Shown piece by piece: positions 1 through 5,142 of a DNA stretch of 5,142 bases; the first letter of the stretch is position 1; every line of letters starts with the position of its first letter. Both the position numbers and the translations under genes were made by a program. The notes under the pieces are model-generated. The model was given only the letters and a program-made list of their open reading frames with translations, was not told the DNA's origin and made no database searches. The DNA comes from an uncultured Clostridium sp. (GTDB lineage: Bacteria > Bacillota > Clostridia > TANB77 > CAG-465): positions 1 through 5,142 of the forward strand of contig USJA01000088.1 of assembly GCA_900554875.1 (NCBI GenBank). Direction: 5' to 3'.

Positions 1-71
1 AAATTATTATATATAAAAGGTTGTTTTCAAAAACCTAACGAAACTTTACGCTATCTTTTTTAACAATTGTA

Positions 72-101
72 TTGAATATTTATCACATAATATGTTATAA
101 T
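72..101 (+). promoter_or_regulatory. Predicted sigma-A promoter of the 78-residue gene
   Basis: A -35 box TTGAAT (72-77) is followed, 18 bases on, by a perfect -10 box TATAAT (96-101). The -10 is preceded by TATG, giving the TRTG-N extended -10 motif of Gram-positive promoters. A second TATAAT overlaps at 101-106 but has no good -35. Transcription should start near 108, leaving a leader of about 50 bases before the GGAGG ribosome binding site (150-154), which lies six bases ahead of the ATG at 161. Confidence 0.7.
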
Positions 102-128
102 ATAATATGAAAGTTATATTATATTATA
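96..128. repeat. AT-only inverted repeat spanning the -10 box
   Basis: Bases 96-108 and 116-128 are perfect 13-base reverse complements separated by seven bases (GAAAGTT). The left arm contains both overlapping TATAAT boxes, so the dyad covers the -10 region and the probable start of transcription. It could be an operator, for example for an autoregulatory AT-binding protein. It could also simply reflect AT-rich composition with short TATAAT-like periodicity. Confidence 0.6.
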
Positions 129-160
129 TAAAAAAATAATTATTTATTTGGAGGTACTTT

Positions 161-397
161 ATGCCAGAAAAATTTTATATTGAAAGAGAGCTTAGACCTT
201 TTATACAAATATTGCATAAGAACTCTGTTTTCAATATACCAAGAGAAAAGATTCACATAAAGAAACTAAAAAAGATTGGAATTGAGAACATAATTTATAT
301 TCAAATTTATGATGACTATTTAATAACCATTTGTTCTACAACAGAAATATCTTTTAAAGATCCGCAATTATATAAAGATATATTGTGTATTTTATAA
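161..397 (+). CDS. Small hypothetical protein, possibly a divergent AbrB-like DNA-binding protein
   Basis: This gene encodes 78 residues, starting at an ATG six bases after a strong GGAGG (150-154) and ending at TAA. I do not recognise a family with certainty. There is no signal peptide or membrane segment, and the protein is rich in Ile and Lys. Residues 23-57 run as a hydrophobic strand, I-P-R (26-28), a Lys-rich stretch, L-x-x-I-G-I (36-41), then alternating hydrophobic residues, D51-D52 and a final hydrophobic strand. That order resembles the SpoVT/AbrB swapped-hairpin fold (strand, IPK, L..LGI, strand, D, strand), but an N-terminal extension of about 20 residues and a loop of different length make the match weak. 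The gene stands alone with its own promoter and terminator, and its promoter lies in an AT palindrome. It being a real gene is well supported; the function is speculative. Confidence 0.75.
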   Translation: MPEKFYIERELRPFIQILHKNSVFNIPREKIHIKKLKKIGIENIIYIQIYDDYLITICSTTEISFKDPQLYKDILCIL

Positions 398-398
398 G

Positions 399-436
399 AA
401 AAAAATAGAGATGAATAAAATCATCTCTATTTTTTT
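399..436. terminator. Bidirectional intrinsic terminator between convergent genes
   Basis: Bases 399-414 and 421-436 form a perfect 16-base-pair stem around a six-base loop (ATAAAA). The core AGAGATGA/TCATCTCT is flanked by A6 on one side and T6-7 on the other, so either strand's transcript ends the hairpin in a U-run. It begins one base after the stop of the + strand gene and lies 21 bases beyond the stop of the - strand pilin-like gene, so it can end both. Confidence 0.9.
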
Positions 437-457
437 ATATAAACATTTAAGCTACTA

Positions 458-1699
458 CTAATTTAATTCTACAGTATCATCATCTAATATTTTTAAAGCA
501 GTATCACTTTTTAGGCAAACCATAGGTCGAAATCCATGGCTATTATTAGCAGTTCCATCAGATGTAATACCTCCATCATAGTAGAAAATCATAATACCTC
601 CTTGACTAGGTGAAGCTAACCAAAAGCCCTCCCCACTACCATCTCTTAAATTAAACAAAGTTTCATATCTATCTAATCTATCAAAACGATTTAAATAACT
701 ACTAAATCCTGCTTCCTCTCCACCATTTGAGACTAAATATCCATAATATCCATTAAGATAGCTATCATTTTCAACTTTAGTCTGATATTGCTCAACATTG
801 TTATATACTTTTTTATTATATGATTTAAATAACAATTCTATTGTTGGTCCACCAACTACATACTCTGCATATTGACCTTTATCTTTGAAACTTTGAGTCC
901 AAATATCTTTATCCATCATATATGCTATTGCTTCTGAATACCCTGCTCCCTTCTTAAGCGTAACATTTTTTTCTTCTAAATATTTAAAAAATTTTGAATT
1001 TAGATACTGTAATTTTGAGTCTGTAATACCTTCCGCTCCATTTGGATATTTTTCAATTACATTATCAAAAGGTGCAGCCTTGGGTCTTTTTGAATCTGTA
1101 TTTTCAAGCTTTGCACCATCTTTAGAAGGTACTAGTGCTAAATTTACAGCCCCTGTTGGTATAAGATAAATATTGTTTTCATCTGCATAAAAAACTTTCC
1201 ATGTTATATCCTCACCAGTAGAGTTATTTTCTAAAGTATAATTTGATACATTTTTTCCATAATAAGACGAATCAACATCTTTTGCAAGAACTCCATCAAC
1301 TTCTTTGGCCGGTTTTCCATCTGTCCTTATCCCTAAATCTTCAGTCCATTTTTTTTCTTTATCTTTTAGGTTAATTGTTCCCACCAATTCATCATCTACT
1401 ATTATGTACTTATCTTTATATTTTTCGTAAAAACTTGGAATTTTTTCTTTAATTTCTTCATATACAGAAGTAGTAATTGAAATATCTCTTTGACCTTGAA
1501 CATTCATGTATTCCTTTGAAACAGTCATTGCAAGTTCATCTTGAAATCCTCTTACTTCTTCTTTAAATGCAGCCTCCTTTGCACTTTCTATAGGGTTATT
1601 ATTTGTTATTGTTAAAATAACAACTGCTGCTAATATTATTATAACTATAATAGTAATAATAAGTACAATTAGCGATATTCCTCTTTTGTTTTCTTTCAT
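458..1699 (-). CDS. Type IV pilin-like surface protein with a large C-terminal domain
   Basis: This gene encodes 413 residues starting at ATG (1697-1699), seven bases after a GGGAGG site (1707-1712). The N terminus has a short basic leader ending KRG (5-7), then ISLIVLII and a hydrophobic helix to about residue 30. This is the prepilin peptidase (class III) cleavage and membrane-anchor pattern, with cleavage predicted after G7. The Glu normally at position 5 of the mature protein is Val here. A helical, charged stretch (about 37-65) follows, as in pilin stalks. The rest is a large exported globular domain: Y-Y-G-K-N-V (146-151), an ITWKVFYADENNIYLI block (164-179), and a C-terminal block with FWLASPS (359-365) and GFRPMVCL (389-396). 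The last block resembles the W-L-x-S-P...G-x-R-P ending of lectin- or FGE-like domains seen in many clostridial pilin-like proteins. No pilus assembly ATPase, platform protein or peptidase is present here. It is probably anchored or polymerised at the cell surface, perhaps as an adhesin; the ligand is unknown. Confidence 0.85.
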   Translation of the reverse strand: MKENKRGISLIVLIITIIVIIILAAVVILTITNNNPIESAKEAAFKEEVRGFQDELAMTVSKEYMNVQGQRDISITTSVYEEIKEKIPSFYEKYKDKYIIVDDELVGTINLKDKEKKWTEDLGIRTDGKPAKEVDGVLAKDVDSSYYGKNVSNYTLENNSTGEDITWKVFYADENNIYLIPTGAVNLALVPSKDGAKLENTDSKRPKAAPFDNVIEKYPNGAEGITDSKLQYLNSKFFKYLEEKNVTLKKGAGYSEAIAYMMDKDIWTQSFKDKGQYAEYVVGGPTIELLFKSYNKKVYNNVEQYQTKVENDSYLNGYYGYLVSNGGEEAGFSSYLNRFDRLDRYETLFNLRDGSGEGFWLASPSQGGIMIFYYDGGITSDGTANNSHGFRPMVCLKSDTALKILDDDTVELN

Positions 1700-1756
1700 C
1701 TTTTAACCTCCCATGAATTAAAAAGAATTTTATTAATCATATATCTACATGCTTAT

Positions 1757-1785
1757 ATATTACCATAAACCTAAACTATATGCAA
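1757..1785 (-). promoter_or_regulatory. Predicted promoter of the pilin-like gene
   Basis: Read on the - strand, TTGCAT (1780-1785) is the -35 and TAATAT (1757-1762) the -10, 17 bases apart. The -10 is preceded by TATGG, a TRTG-N extended -10. The predicted leader is about 50 bases. This makes the pilin-like gene a unit separate from the upstream MATE-kinase gene. Confidence 0.55.
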
Positions 1786-1786
1786 T

Positions 1787-1822
1787 AAAAAAAATTTAAT
1801 TCATTAAACATTAATTTTTTTT
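1787..1822. terminator. Weak candidate terminator after the MATE-kinase gene
   Basis: A8 (1787-1794) and T8 (1815-1822) flank TTAAT (1796-1800) and ATTAA (1810-1814). They form a 13-base-pair stem with one bulged T and a nine-base loop. It begins five bases past the stop of the - strand transporter gene and its transcript ends in U8. It contains no G-C pair, so its strength is doubtful; it may also be chance AT symmetry. Confidence 0.35.
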
Positions 1823-1826
1823 ACAA

Positions 1827-3824
1827 TTATACATTTTTTACCATTTCACATATAACATCAGCTGATTTTTCTACTCCAAAGCTATCACTGTTTATACATA
1901 AATCATAATTTTCCTTATTTCCCCATTCATTTGAAGTGTAATGTTTATAATGGTTACTCCTTAATTTATTAATTTTATTTATCTGTCTTTTTGCATCCTT
2001 TTTATTTATATTAAATCTTTCAACGGCTCTTTTTATTTTGTTTTCCTCTGTACTATATATAAATACGTTAAAAGTATTCTCCATATCTTTTAGAATAAAG
2101 TCAGCACATCTACCAATTATTACGCATGAACCTTTACTTGCAATTTCTTTTATCACTTTTTCCTCTTCTATAAATATTTCATCTGAATTGTTAAGTGATG
2201 AATAATATATATTGTTTAAAAGTTCAAGATTACTTCTTTTTTGATCATTATCTTCGATATAATCTAATGATAGACCTGTTTTATCAGCTATCATTTTCAA
2301 AATTTGTTCGTCATATAATTTAATACCCAATTTTTCTGCAACAAGTTTTCCAACATATCTACCACCTGAACCATATTCTCTTGAAATAGTAATGATAATG
2401 TTATCTATTTTTTTCTTTGCATCTATTTTCTCATTCATATCTATGGATGAGTGGTTTTCTTTTTTTTGTGCTTTATTCAAGTTTTTAATTTCAAATACCA
2501 ATAACGTTCCCGAAATTAAGAAAGCTAATCCATCTGCCACAGGGCCTGCATGCAAAACTCCTAAAACGCCAAACATATTTCCAAGTATCACCATGCTTGG
2601 TACTAAGAAAAGTATTTGCCTTGAAAGTGAAATAAATGCACTTTTTACACTTTTACCAATTGCTTGAAAAAATATTCCTGATGGTATTTGAATTCCATTT
2701 ACAATTACAAGCATTAAATATATTCTAAATGCAAGGCATGCAAAGTTTTTATACAAATCTCCCTCATTTCCAAAAAGTAATATTAATTTATCTGGTATTG
2801 CCTGGAAAAGTATAAATGCAACTGTACTAACTATAATACTGGTAATAAGAACATATTTTAAAGTTTGTTTTACCCTATCAAATTTTTTAGCACCATAGTT
2901 AAATCCGATTATTGGCTGAGCTCCCGCTGCAATTCCAATTATAAAGCTATTTAGTATTTGACTTATTTTCATAACAATTCCAAGAACTGTTATTGGAATT
3001 TCTGAACCAAACTCAGACATGGCACCATATTTTTTAAGTAAGTTATTTTCAAATGCAATTACTACAACTATACTAATTTGAGTAATAAAACTGCTAATTC
3101 CAAGTTTTGATACCATAGAGGCAACCTTGAAGTTAAACTTAAAATCTTCTTTTAATAACTTAATTGATTTAAATTTTCTTATATATAAAATATTTAAAAC
3201 AAAGGTTACAATCTGACTTATTACCGTTGCAATTGCAGCCCCTTTTACTCCCATTTTAAAAACAAATATAAAGATAGGATCGAGAATAATGTTAAGAACT
3301 GCTCCTATTAGCATTGATTTCATTGCATATTTTGGATTGCCATCTGCACGAATGATTGAATTTAATGTTGTTCCTATCATCATAAATGGAAGACCAATTA
3401 CAATAACATATCCATAACCAGTTGCATAAGGTAAAAATTCATTTGTACAGCCAAATACGTTTAATAAAAATGGCAGAAATATTATTCCTAAGATACAAAA
3501 TAGCACCGAAATTATAACGGATATTATAATGCCATTAGCTACTCCCCTTTTTGCTTCTTCCTTTCTCTTCTCGCCTAGCATTAAGCTTAAGAAAGCCGAT
3601 GCACCATCTCCAAACATAAGTGCAAAAGCAAGACATATCATTGTAAGTGGAAAAACAACATTTGTCGCTCCATTTCCTAAATATCCAACACCCCAGCCTA
3701 TAAATATCTGGTCAACAATATTATATAATGAATTAACAACCAAAGATATTATGCATGGTACTGAAAATTTTCTGATTAATTTACTAATTTTTTCTGTTCC
3801 AAGTATATTTTCTTTCTGTCCCAT
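1827..3824 (-). CDS. MATE efflux transporter (MepA-like) fused to a cytidylate-kinase-like domain
   Basis: This gene encodes 665 residues. Residues 1-450 are a complete MATE (multidrug and toxin extrusion) transporter with about 12 membrane segments. It has DQIFIG (38-43), GNGATNVVFPL (50-60), IRADGNP (158-164), LDPIFI (181-186) and GAQPIIGFNYG (301-311), closest by eye to the MepA-like group; such proteins export cationic drugs using an ion gradient. A charged linker (451-472) leads to residues 473-665, which match the cytidylate-kinase-like (Cytidylate_kin2) family: TISREYGSGGR (479-489, a P-loop-like turn with Arg where Walker A has Lys), VIIGRCADFIL (568-578), and W634-G635 followed by YDLCIN. 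The kinase part should lie in the cytoplasm. The frame is continuous, and the only linker Met (463) has no ribosome binding site, so this looks like a true fusion. The start is the ATG at 3822-3824, five bases after AAAGGAG; an upstream in-frame TTG (3881) would translate the leader hairpin and is rejected. The kinase substrate is unproven. Confidence 0.92.
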   Translation of the reverse strand: MGQKENILGTEKISKLIRKFSVPCIISLVVNSLYNIVDQIFIGWGVGYLGNGATNVVFPLTMICLAFALMFGDGASAFLSLMLGEKRKEEAKRGVANGIIISVIISVLFCILGIIFLPFLLNVFGCTNEFLPYATGYGYVIVIGLPFMMIGTTLNSIIRADGNPKYAMKSMLIGAVLNIILDPIFIFVFKMGVKGAAIATVISQIVTFVLNILYIRKFKSIKLLKEDFKFNFKVASMVSKLGISSFITQISIVVVIAFENNLLKKYGAMSEFGSEIPITVLGIVMKISQILNSFIIGIAAGAQPIIGFNYGAKKFDRVKQTLKYVLITSIIVSTVAFILFQAIPDKLILLFGNEGDLYKNFACLAFRIYLMLVIVNGIQIPSGIFFQAIGKSVKSAFISLSRQILFLVPSMVILGNMFGVLGVLHAGPVADGLAFLISGTLLVFEIKNLNKAQKKENHSSIDMNEKIDAKKKIDNIIITISREYGSGGRYVGKLVAEKLGIKLYDEQILKMIADKTGLSLDYIEDNDQKRSNLELLNNIYYSSLNNSDEIFIEEEKVIKEIASKGSCVIIGRCADFILKDMENTFNVFIYSTEENKIKRAVERFNINKKDAKRQINKINKLRSNHYKHYTSNEWGNKENYDLCINSDSFGVEKSADVICEMVKNV

Positions 3825-3829
3825 AATAA

Positions 3830-3836
3830 CTCCTTT
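3830..3836 (-). promoter_or_regulatory. Ribosome binding site fixing the MATE-kinase start
   Basis: AAAGGAG on the - strand lies five bases before the ATG at 3822-3824. It sits inside the extra 19 codons that would be added by starting at TTG 3881, which itself has no Shine-Dalgarno sequence. The ATG is therefore the supported start. Confidence 0.85.
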
Positions 3837-3843
3837 CACGTAG

Positions 3844-3881
3844 AAAAAACGCAATACCAATACAGTATTGCATTTTTGCAA
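3844..3881 (-). promoter_or_regulatory. Leader hairpin of the MATE-kinase mRNA (possible attenuator or operator)
   Basis: On the - strand, GCAATAC (3865-3871) pairs with GTATTGC (3851-3857) around a seven-base loop. The stem extends through a T-G wobble and five A-U pairs, ending in U6 (3844-3849), which is terminator-like. It lies after the predicted transcription start (about 3882) and before the ribosome binding site. An alternative small hairpin, TTGCA (3877-3881) with TGCAA (3868-3872), would use the same 5' arm, so the two are mutually exclusive. The hairpin may also end transcripts of the upstream Nudix gene. As DNA, the nested GTATTG/CAATAC repeats could be a repressor site. Confidence 0.5.
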
Positions 3882-3888
3882 CTAAGTT

Positions 3889-3917
3889 ATTATATCACAT
3901 TTTTTTTTAACAGTAAA
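3889..3917 (-). promoter_or_regulatory. Predicted promoter of the MATE-kinase gene
   Basis: Read on the - strand, TTTACT (3912-3917) and a perfect TATAAT (3889-3894) are 17 bases apart. TGTGA before the -10 is a TRTG-N extended -10. The spacer holds a run of nine A. Transcription should start near 3882, exactly at the base of the leader hairpins. Confidence 0.65.
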
Positions 3918-3939
3918 GTATAATTTTATATTTACACAT

Positions 3940-4425
3940 TTACTTTTGTACAAGTTCATCATTTAATATATATTCAAAGGTATCCATATTTACTTGCAAA
4001 TGATTTAATAATTTCTTTGGTAAAAATGTATATCTCTTAATATTATTTACATCAATCCAAAAGAATTCTAATTTATCTTTTTTTCTTTCTTCTATAGCAT
4101 CAATTTTTTCTTTTTTATATAATGATTTATCAAGTAACTCAAGTTCATGCACAATTAATATCTCATGATATTTCTTTCCTTTTTCTTCGAAAAAATTTTC
4201 AACATAAGCAACAGGCTTTACATACTCAGTATCAGCTCCAATTTCCTCTTTAATTTCCCTTTTTAATGCAGTAATACTGTCTTCTCCAGACTTAATTCTT
4301 CCACCAATTAAAGTAATATGTTCCTTATTTTTATCATGATGAACTAATATCTTGTTTTGATTTTTAATCACGGCACCCACTCTAAAGTTAAATAAATTAT
4401 CACCAATATCAATACTTATATCCAT
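3940..4425 (-). CDS. Nudix hydrolase
   Basis: This gene encodes 161 residues, a usual length for a single-domain Nudix enzyme. The Nudix box GX5EX7REUXEEXGU is complete at residues 42-64: G42, E48, R56-E57, E60-E61 and G63. The clustered Glu residues bind the Mg2+ that activates water to split a nucleoside diphosphate linked to another group. The commonly seen P-G-G before the box is I-G-G here (40-42). The protein is soluble with no signal peptide, and the substrate cannot be read from the sequence. The start is the ATG at 4423-4425, behind GGAGGTG (4430-4436). An in-frame TTG five codons upstream (4440) would place the ribosome binding site inside the gene and is rejected. It has its own promoter and lies 70 bases after the cupin stop; it may also receive read-through from that operon, since no strong terminator lies between. 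Confidence 0.93.
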   Translation of the reverse strand: MDISIDIGDNLFNFRVGAVIKNQNKILVHHDKNKEHITLIGGRIKSGEDSITALKREIKEEIGADTEYVKPVAYVENFFEEKGKKYHEILIVHELELLDKSLYKKEKIDAIEERKKDKLEFFWIDVNNIKRYTFLPKKLLNHLQVNMDTFEYILNDELVQK

Positions 4426-4429
4426 ATGA

Positions 4430-4436
4430 CACCTCC
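4430..4436 (-). promoter_or_regulatory. Ribosome binding site fixing the Nudix start
   Basis: GGAGGTG on the - strand precedes the ATG at 4423-4425, with six bases between GGAGG and the ATG. It overlaps codons 2-4 of the reading that begins at TTG 4440, so that longer reading is unlikely. Confidence 0.85.
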
Positions 4437-4453
4437 ACAATTATATTTAATGA

Positions 4454-4482
4454 ATTATATCATATTTTAAAATAAATTTCAA
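4454..4482 (-). promoter_or_regulatory. Predicted promoter of the Nudix gene
   Basis: Read on the - strand, TTGAAA (4477-4482) and a perfect TATAAT (4454-4459) are 17 bases apart, with TATGA before the -10 (TRTG-N extended -10). It is the best consensus match in the window and lies in the short gap between the cupin and Nudix genes. The leader is short, about 20 bases. Confidence 0.75.
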
Positions 4483-4495
4483 CTTTCTAACTTAA

Positions 4496-4924
4496 TTAAT
4501 GAAAGAAATTTTTCATATCAATATTTCCACACATTTCATCTAATTTTTTATCTGAATACCAATCATCACCTTCTATTTTACCATATTTTAGCACACAAAT
4601 CTCTGTCCCTTTATCCAAAAATAAATTATGAGCCACATTCTTTTTTATTAATATCACTTCACCCTCTTTAGCAATTTTCTTTGATATTTTATCATCGATT
4701 TTTGTAACCATTAATATTTTACCGCTTTGTACAACATATACCTCGTTACATAATTTATGAAAATGTGAATTTTGCCATTGAAGTTTATCACCACTTTTAG
4801 TAATACTATATATTGTATCCTCATCAATTTTAAATCTATATCTAAGCTCAGTATTTGGCATTTTTTCTACTGAAAACAAAACTTTATTTTTTTGCATTTT
4901 TTCATTTTCTTTTTTTAATTCCAT
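4496..4924 (-). CDS. Small single-domain cupin protein
   Basis: This gene encodes 142 residues. Cupin motif 1 is complete: H54-x-H56-x4-E61-x6-G68, which are metal ligands and the closing Gly of the beta-barrel. Motif 2 is looser, G88 through H99, with H99 as the fourth likely metal ligand but the usual Pro and Gly of that motif replaced by Lys and Asn. The residues support a mononuclear metal site, yet small cupins range from enzymes to sugar-binding or sensor proteins, so no reaction is assigned. The protein is soluble with a Lys/Glu-rich N-terminal tail. The start at ATG 4922-4924 follows AAGGA at only three bases, or GAGAGG at nine; Met10 (4895-4897) is an alternative but has only an A-rich upstream sequence. 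The chosen start overlaps the upstream gene's 3' end by 23 bases, suggesting an operon with coupled translation. Confidence 0.85.
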   Translation of the reverse strand: MELKKENEKMQKNKVLFSVEKMPNTELRYRFKIDEDTIYSITKSGDKLQWQNSHFHKLCNEVYVVQSGKILMVTKIDDKISKKIAKEGEVILIKKNVAHNLFLDKGTEICVLKYGKIEGDDWYSDKKLDEMCGNIDMKNFFH

Positions 4925-5142
4925 TTATCCTTGCCTCTCTTAAAAAATAATTATATATTCTGTCTCTTACATATTCAATATCTTCCACAAAATTTTCTAA
5001 AACTCGACCGATTATTACATTTTTTAACTTTATTTTTTCTTTATTTTCACTTTTAGGGCAAACATTTTCTACTGGCTCTTCTATTGGCTGTGATTCTATT
5101 GTTTTACCCGTTCCATTATCAGTTACTGGAGGTTTATTATTA
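4902..5142 (-). CDS. C-terminal part of an unknown protein, cut by the window edge
   Basis: An open frame runs on the - strand from the right edge to TGA at 4902-4904, giving 79 complete codons with no in-window start needed. The first 30 or so residues are linker-like (P-P-V-T, Q-P-I-E-E-P-V-E) and rich in Pro, Glu and Thr. From about residue 35 the chain becomes a basic, probably helical tail with VIIGRVLENFVEDIEYVRD (42-60) and a KKRK end. I do not recognise the family. Absence of stops over 79 codons in AT-rich DNA, sensible amino acid use and the tight 23-base overlap with the cupin start support it as real coding sequence in another frame. The main domain presumably lies outside the window. 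Confidence 0.75.
   Translation of the reverse strand, partial: NNKPPVTDNGTGKTIESQPIEEPVENVCPKSENKEKIKLKNVIIGRVLENFVEDIEYVRDRIYNYFLREARINGIKKRK

Noticed and set aside
10..36. AGGTT/AACCT hairpin near the left edge as a terminator
   Set aside because: The stem is only five base pairs and the nearest T-run is about 20 bases away.
1..63. An open + strand frame of 20 codons from the left edge to TAA at 61-63, possibly the end of an upstream gene
   Set aside because: A run this short without a stop is not improbable, nothing in the residues is recognisable, and no clear terminator follows. It cannot be decided without sequence to the left.
2392..2667. Open + strand frame of 91 codons
   Set aside because: It lies wholly opposite the MATE-kinase gene, has no ribosome binding site or recognisable domain, and is a shadow of that gene.
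3529..3843. Open + strand frame of 104 codons
   Set aside because: It lies antisense to the N-terminal part of the MATE domain, with no supporting signals; a shadow frame.
3784..3873. A leader peptide starting at ATG 3871-3873 within the MATE-kinase leader
   Set aside because: It has no Shine-Dalgarno sequence, its ATG lies in the hairpin arm, and its frame runs past the real start codon before stopping, so it lacks the usual form of an attenuator peptide.
3909..3942. A terminator directly after the Nudix stop, based on GTAAA/TTTAC arms
   Set aside because: Only five pairs are continuous, the inner part is imperfect and no U-run follows closely; it overlaps the MATE-kinase -35.
5100..5120. 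NGTGKT in the right-edge protein as a Walker A P-loop
   Set aside because: The Gly four residues before GKT is missing (Thr in its place), there is no hydrophobic strand before it, and the surroundings are linker-like.

Overview
The window is strongly AT-rich, with purine-rich GGAGG-type ribosome binding sites, TTGxxx/TATAAT promoters with extended -10 boxes, and short intergenic gaps. This suggests a low-GC Gram-positive bacterium, most likely a Clostridia-type Firmicute. A pilin-like surface protein and a MepA-like MATE transporter fit that, but no marker gene is present to name the organism. TGA serves as a stop for the right-edge gene, and the genes read normally in the standard code. No gap between genes exceeds about 130 bases; no rRNA, tRNA, CRISPR array or insertion sequence was seen.

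Layout, left to right. (1) Bases 1-160 hold a promoter and an AT-only inverted repeat, followed by a 78-residue + strand gene (161-397) with a weak resemblance to AbrB-type DNA-binding domains. (2) A perfect bidirectional terminator hairpin (399-436) separates it from a convergent - strand gene (458-1699) for a large type IV pilin-like protein with its own promoter. (3) 1827-3824 (-) encodes a MepA-like MATE efflux transporter fused in one frame to a cytidylate-kinase-like domain. Its 5' leader carries a terminator-like hairpin plus a competing small hairpin. (4) 3940-4425 (-) encodes a Nudix hydrolase with its own promoter. (5) 4496-4924 (-) encodes a small cupin whose start overlaps the end of a further - strand gene that runs off the right edge (4902 to beyond 5142) and lacks an in-window start.

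The cupin and right-edge gene look like the tail of an operon that enters from the right. The Nudix, MATE-kinase and pilin genes each have a predicted promoter, so they look like separately started units in the same direction, though read-through is possible. All four predicted promoters share a TRTG-N-TATAAT-type extended -10.

The most interesting items are the transporter-kinase fusion, the possible attenuator in its leader, and the small putative DNA-binding protein whose promoter is embedded in a palindrome. No complete new system can be claimed from this window alone. Two annotation corrections are made: the MATE-kinase and Nudix genes start at internal ATG codons behind good ribosome binding sites, not at the upstream in-frame TTG codons.
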